Source: Mycobacterium sp. (GTDB lineage: Bacteria; Actinomycetota; Actinomycetes; Mycobacteriales; Mycobacteriaceae). Taken from it: 64,000 bases of DNA. How positions within the stretch are numbered: position 1 is the first letter of the stretch; each line of letters starts with the position of its first letter. The translations under genes and the position numbers were made by a program. Below, one piece after another: positions 60,293 through 64,000 of the stretch. Where the stretch lies: the NCBI RefSeq assembly GCF_019247635.1, contig NZ_JAFBAR010000023.1, positions 1 through 64,000 on the forward strand. The letters run 5' to 3'. The notes below the pieces were generated by a model. The model made no database searches, was not told the DNA's origin, and worked only from the letters and a program-made list of their open reading frames with translations.

Positions 60293-60674
60293 GCCCCACG
60301 CCCTCTGAAGTCCTAGTGCAGAGCTTGCGCGCAGGTTCGATCGTGTGTTGTCCGGCGATCCTTTATGGCCAATCCCATCTGTGCCTTTCGCTCGATACCG
60401 TCGCAAAGATAACCGTTAAAGGGGGCTGCGGTCTGCTCCTTGGCCTAAACCGAGCAGGAACGGCACCGCTAGGTGAACGATGAATAGCTACGCGATTGCC
60501 AGTCCGGTGTCGTCCGTCCGGTAATTCCCCAGAGGTGTCGTCACGCAATTTCTTAGGTTGTCCATTCAGGCCTGGACCAGTCCCACCGCAGTGGTTTTCG
60601 ATCAGCAACGGCGGGCCGACCTAAGACCTGCTCAACTGCGGATGTGAAAGCCTTGGTTGGTGAGGCCGCAGTTT
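60293..60674. other. Intergenic region, 382 bases, lower GC
   Basis: It contains the promoters of the divergent cyclase and HAD genes and no gene of its own that could be supported. Short palindromes occur but nothing matching a known riboswitch was recognised. Confidence 0.5.
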
Positions 60675-61292
60675 ATGTCACAGATCCGATGTGTGGTGTT
60701 TGACATCGGCGAAACGCTGGTTGATGAAACCGGGGTGTGGACTGCTCTGGCGCAGCGGGCGGGCTCGACGCCGTTTACGGTATGCGGGGTTGTTGGCGCG
60801 TTGATCGCCCTGGGCAGGGATCACAACGATGTTTGGGACGTGATCGGTGTGAAGCATCCTGGGTTTGCCGTTGATTCTGGGCGTGATCTGTACCCCGATG
60901 CCCTTGATTGCGTCGCGGCCGTGCGTCGTGCTGGGCTTGCGGTCGGGATTGCAGGTAACCAGCCTGCGGGTATCGAGACCCTGTTGCGCGCAACCGGTTT
61001 GGAGGCCGACTTCATTGCCTCATCGGCGGCGTGGGGAGTGGCCAAACCGGATCCTCAGTTCTTCCTGCGGCTGGTTGACGAAGCGCGGGTCCCTGCCGAA
61101 GACATGCTCTACGTGGGCGATCGGCTCGATAATGATGTGCTGCCTGCCCGTGCAGCCGGGATGCGCACCGTATTTGTTCGGCGCGGTCCATGGGGCTTTG
61201 TCCATGCTCTCAAATCTGAAGCGGCACTTGCCGATCTGCGCGTCGACTCGTTACGGGAGCTGGCGGCGTTGTTCACATCCAACGACGGTTGA
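60675..61292 (+). CDS. HAD-superfamily hydrolase
   Basis: 205 residues from ATG 60675 (MSQIRCVVFDIGETL); TTG 60657 is possible. HAD motifs: FDIGET (Asp nucleophile; Gly replaces the usual second Asp), IAGN (motif II variant, Asn for Ser/Thr near), KPDPQFF with Lys and YVGDRLDNDV with acids. The missing second Asp, the general acid in phosphatases, suggests a non-phosphatase or unusual activity. Divergent from the cyclase. Confidence 0.82.
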   Translation: MSQIRCVVFDIGETLVDETGVWTALAQRAGSTPFTVCGVVGALIALGRDHNDVWDVIGVKHPGFAVDSGRDLYPDALDCVAAVRRAGLAVGIAGNQPAGIETLLRATGLEADFIASSAAWGVAKPDPQFFLRLVDEARVPAEDMLYVGDRLDNDVLPARAAGMRTVFVRRGPWGFVHALKSEAALADLRVDSLRELAALFTSNDG

Positions 61293-61339
61293 ACGAACGC
61301 TGCTCTGTGCGGCCGTAAAACCACAACGGGCAACCGCGG

Positions 61340-62923
61340 TCAGATTACCGACCCGACGTCGTCGCGCACGATGCGCTCAAGCGCCCGCTCAACGACGGCG
61401 GCGATGGTCATCGACGGGTTGCACGCCGCCGTGGTCCCCGGAATCAGCGCGCCGTCGAGCACATAGAGGCCTCGATGCCCCCCGACCCGCCCCTCGAGGT
61501 CGCAGACGGTGCCCATCGGGACTCCTCCGAGGGGGTGCCAGGTGCTGTTGTTGATGCGATTGGTGTCGGTGAGCATCCCGGCCCGCCCGACGATCCGTTT
61601 GGCCCTTTTGTGAATGTCCGCCCAGATGGCCGCGTCGCCCTTGCGCGGAAACGACAGCTTCACCTCGTCGGCGTCCCCGTCGTAGCTGAACCGGCCCCGC
61701 GCGGAACTCGTGCCGTAGCCGACCAACATGGTCGAGCGGATGTCCAAGCCTCCGAAGGGCGGCATGGAAGCTTGGATCAGCGTGTTGGCCCGGTGGGGGT
61801 CGTCCCAATCCTTGCTGCAGTACACGACCGGGCCGCCCTGTACCCCTCCGAAGGTGTCGGCAAGGTCAGTCCACACGTAGATCCGGTCCCCGTTGGTGCC
61901 CCAGTTCTCACCCACGCCGTCGGGCAAGTCGGGGATGTGCCCCAGCGCTGCCGCCCGCACCAGCAGCCGGCTGGTGTTGACACTGCCAGCGGCTAACACC
62001 AACGCGGAGGCGGTCAAGATCTTTGTCTCCCGCCGATGACCCTTCATGTCGAGCCGGTCCACCTCGACGCGCCAGTGGCCATCCGGCTCCAGGGCGATGC
62101 CGGTGACCTTGTGCAGCGTGTGCAGAGTGACTCGCGCCGTGGCTCGGGCGGCGGCCAAGTAGGTCTTGTCGACCGAGTGCTTGCCTGCGCTGTTCACACC
62201 AAAGACGCAGTCGCCGTTGCTGAGCGACGGCCGCGCCTCACCGCGCAGCTCAGCCAGGACGCAGTCCCAGTCGATGGGCATGGGCACCTTTTCGAGCGAA
62301 TAACCCGCCCGGCGGACTCGCGCGGCAAAGACGCGACTCACCCGGTAGTTCTGGCTTTCGATCAGCTCGTCAGGCGCCGTAGCCAGCCGCAACATGCTGG
62401 CCACCCGCGGATAGTAGATCCGGTCCATCTCGTCGTAGTCGAGGCCCGACGGCAGGTGTGTCTCGAAGAGCTCCCTGGTGGGTTGCAGGCTCATGCCCTG
62501 GTATAGCAACGACCCGCCACCGACGCCCACCCCCGCGATCGACGCCACGTTGTCACCGGAGAAGGCACTGAGTACGCCGGGGTACGGCCCGCCGAGTATG
62601 GGACGCCCAAACACTTCCGGATTGGAGTCGAACCACAGCATCCTCTTGTCTAAAGGGTTGCTGGCCGGGCGCGGGAACGTGTCGCCATCGTGAGACACCT
62701 TCCATTCGACGCCTTGTTCGAGCACGGTGACCGGCACACCGGCCTCGGCCAGACGCAGTGCGGTGATCCCGCCGCCAAAACCCGAGCCGACGACGATCAC
62801 CCGGTGCGTCTCCCGTGTCACCGGCACCCGGGCTGGCTGCGCACCGGCGTACTCGCGCATTGACGCGACCCAACCTCCCGCGCCGCGCGCCAGCCCGCGC
62901 ATCCAGCTGCCGAACTCAGTCAT
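61340..62923 (-). CDS. GMC oxidoreductase, cholesterol-oxidase-like
   Basis: 527 residues from ATG 62923 (MTEFGSWMRGLARGAGG). FAD site VIVVGSGFGGGITALRLAEAGVPVTVLEQG, a substrate domain, then STWHPLGGVPMGTV and CNPSMTIAAV, which contain the His and Asn that act on the 3-hydroxyl in bacterial cholesterol oxidases. No signal peptide is clear, so it may be cytosolic. It probably oxidises a sterol or other lipid alcohol. Two TGGACA-type operators lie upstream, shared with fprB on the other side. Confidence 0.85.
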   Translation of the reverse strand: MTEFGSWMRGLARGAGGWVASMREYAGAQPARVPVTRETHRVIVVGSGFGGGITALRLAEAGVPVTVLEQGVEWKVSHDGDTFPRPASNPLDKRMLWFDSNPEVFGRPILGGPYPGVLSAFSGDNVASIAGVGVGGGSLLYQGMSLQPTRELFETHLPSGLDYDEMDRIYYPRVASMLRLATAPDELIESQNYRVSRVFAARVRRAGYSLEKVPMPIDWDCVLAELRGEARPSLSNGDCVFGVNSAGKHSVDKTYLAAARATARVTLHTLHKVTGIALEPDGHWRVEVDRLDMKGHRRETKILTASALVLAAGSVNTSRLLVRAAALGHIPDLPDGVGENWGTNGDRIYVWTDLADTFGGVQGGPVVYCSKDWDDPHRANTLIQASMPPFGGLDIRSTMLVGYGTSSARGRFSYDGDADEVKLSFPRKGDAAIWADIHKRAKRIVGRAGMLTDTNRINNSTWHPLGGVPMGTVCDLEGRVGGHRGLYVLDGALIPGTTAACNPSMTIAAVVERALERIVRDDVGSVI

Positions 62924-63033
62924 GCGCAATCCTCTCGGTCCGCCCGACGACTCCGGGCATCTTTGCACCGCAAAGGCGCCCGTGGCGAGGGCTGACCTGC
63001 GATCGGCCCAAGCCAGCCCGTCCCGGCTATTGT

Positions 63034-63047
63034 TGGACTTCTGTCCA
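63034..63047. promoter_or_regulatory. Operator-like palindrome TGGACTTCTGTCCA
   Basis: One-mismatch version of TGGACANNTGTCCA. The sequence after it (GCTATGACAGC) repeats after the next site as GCTATGGTAGC, so each operator is joined to a TATG-type -10 box. Confidence 0.6.
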
Positions 63048-63110
63048 GCTATGACAGCGCGGCGAGCTGAATCAGAGGTCAATCTTATGCATGTGCTGGG
63101 ATTTTGTCAC

Positions 63111-63124
63111 TGGACAACTGTCCA
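63111..63124. promoter_or_regulatory. Operator-like palindrome TGGACAACTGTCCA
   Basis: Perfect TGGACA/TGTCCA arms, 77 bases from the 63034 site and 40 bases before the fprB start. TATGGT at 63127-63132 is a likely -10 box placed right after the operator. Confidence 0.65.
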
Positions 63125-63163
63125 GCTATGGTAGCAGGGAGGCAATCGGAGAGGGAGCCGCAC

Positions 63164-64000
63164 ATGGCCTACGTCATTACGCAGAACTGCTGCAAGGACG
63201 CCAGCTGCGTCCCTGTCTGCCCAGTTGACTGCATCCGGCCCGTAAATGAAGCGGGGCAACGCGCCACCGAGATGCTCTACATCGATCCCGAAACCTGCAT
63301 CGACTGCGGCGCTTGCATGGAGGAGTGCCCCGTCGACGCCATTTTCTACGATGATGACCTGCCCCCCGAGCAGGCCCGATTCCAAGAAATCAACGCCGCA
63401 TACTTCCAGGCGCATCCGCTTGAACAAGCAGCCGCCCAGGCAGTCAGCCAGCATCCGCCAGTTGCCGCAGGGGCGTTAAGGGTGGCCATTGTGGGCGCCG
63501 GTCCGGCTGCGTGTTACACCGCCGCGGACCTGATCGCCGTCGACGGCGTGGAAGTCAACCTCTTTGAGCGCCTGCCCACCCCATTCGGGCTCATTCGGGC
63601 CGGCGTGGCCCCGGACCACCAGCACACCAAGGCCATCGTGCGCATTTTCGAACATACTTTGGCCAGCGAGCGGATGCGCTGCTACCTCAACACCGAAATG
63701 GGAACGACGATCAGCCACGACGAACTGATGGCCCACCACCACGCCGTGATCTACGCCGTCGGCTCCTCGGTGGGACGCCAACTGGGCATACGCGGTGAAC
63801 AGCTGCCCGGCGTCCACACCGCCGCCGACGTCGTGGGCTGGTACAACGGCCACCCCGACCACGTCAACCACCGAATCGACATGTCAGGAAAACGCGCAAT
63901 CATCGTGGGCAACGGCAACGTCGCCCTCGATATCGCGCGCGTGCTCTTGATGGACCACGACCAGCTGGCGACCACCGATATCGCCGATCACGCTTTAGAG
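63164..64000 (+). CDS. fprB: Ferredoxin/ferredoxin-NADP reductase FprB, 5' part
   Basis: 279 codons from ATG 63164 run open to the window edge; the rest lies outside. The first 60 residues are a ferredoxin with two cluster motifs (CCKDASCVPVCPVDC and CIDCGACMEECPV). Residue 108 onward is the reductase, with FAD site VAIVGAGPAACYTAADL, ERLPTPFGLIRAGVAPDHQ and NADP site RAIIVGNGNVALDIARVL. M. tuberculosis FprB (Rv0886) has the same fusion. It passes electrons from NADPH to ferredoxins and could feed the P450s and the Rieske oxygenase here. GGAGAGGGAG at 63148-63157 is the ribosome site. Confidence 0.9.
   Translation, partial: MAYVITQNCCKDASCVPVCPVDCIRPVNEAGQRATEMLYIDPETCIDCGACMEECPVDAIFYDDDLPPEQARFQEINAAYFQAHPLEQAAAQAVSQHPPVAAGALRVAIVGAGPAACYTAADLIAVDGVEVNLFERLPTPFGLIRAGVAPDHQHTKAIVRIFEHTLASERMRCYLNTEMGTTISHDELMAHHHAVIYAVGSSVGRQLGIRGEQLPGVHTAADVVGWYNGHPDHVNHRIDMSGKRAIIVGNGNVALDIARVLLMDHDQLATTDIADHALE

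Noticed and set aside
60293..60674. Cyclic-di-GMP riboswitch in the gap beside the diguanylate cyclase
   Set aside because: The conserved core elements of known c-di-GMP riboswitch classes could not be found by eye.

Overview
The window looks like the chromosome of a slow-growing Mycobacterium. GC content is high, starts are often GTG or TTG, many promoters appear leaderless (a TANNNT -10 box about 7 nt before the start codon), and cytochromes P450, TetR regulators, acyl-CoA dehydrogenase-like flavoproteins and mycobacterial lipoproteins are abundant. Several genes match, from memory, the Mycobacterium tuberculosis stretch Rv2264c to Rv2294 in the same relative order: an Rv2264c-like Hsp70-fold protein, cyp124, lppN, an Rv2280-like FAD oxidase, a yjcE-like antiporter, sseB, lppO and an Rv2294-like aminotransferase. 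Non-syntenic genes are interleaved. pimC, known from M. tuberculosis CDC1551 but missing in H37Rv, sits next to sseB. No transposase, integrase, tRNA, rRNA or CRISPR array was seen.

Layout. 1-10 kb: end of a KDE-repeat protein, Hsp70-like membrane protein, DapB-like oxidoreductase, PknH-like Ser/Thr kinase, secreted MmpS-like protein, cyp124, amine oxidase, lppN. 10-20 kb: Tat-exported amidase with a tiny membrane-protein gene, HsaA-like flavoprotein, TetR, VOC protein, P450, FAD-linked oxidase, SDR, then a decayed junction (truncated DUF3298 protein, frameshifted TetR) before a Na+/H+ antiporter. 20-34.7 kb: TetR, Rieske oxygenase, pimC, sseB, M23 lipoprotein, P450 with TetR, lppO, dehalogenase-like hydrolase, fabG3-like steroid dehydrogenase, PatB-type aminotransferase. 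34.7-39 kb: acyl-CoA dehydrogenase, SDR, deazaflavin nitroreductase-like protein, thiolase. 39.5-42.2 kb: the most unusual locus, a three-domain protein (thiol-dioxygenase cupin, caspase/CHAT-like domain, SAM methyltransferase) translationally coupled to a glutamate/aspartate racemase homologue. 42-54.6 kb: antiporter, HsaD-like hydrolase, BacA-type ABC transporter, Baeyer-Villiger monooxygenase, a remnant of a KshB-like ferredoxin domain, HsaA-like and HsaC-like genes, a flavoprotein, an IclR regulator and an esterase. 54.6-64 kb: EmbR-like regulator, PucR regulator, hydrolase with SDR, diguanylate cyclase, HAD hydrolase, cholesterol-oxidase-like GMC enzyme and the 5' part of fprB.

How it works together. 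Much of the gene content fits oxidation of lipids, sterols and aromatic rings: P450s, Rieske oxygenase, HsaA/HsaC/HsaD-like meta-cleavage enzymes, a hydroxysteroid dehydrogenase, a sterol-oxidase-like GMC enzyme, thiolase, and a ferredoxin reductase as electron donor. Local TetR, IclR and PucR regulators sit beside their likely targets, and several palindromic operators are visible. The intergenic DNA carries at least two dispersed inverted-repeat families. One (GAGCAGACGCAAA...TTTGCGTCTGCTC) has six copies here and probably acts as a terminator. Protein identities come from reading translated sequence against remembered families; no database search was run.
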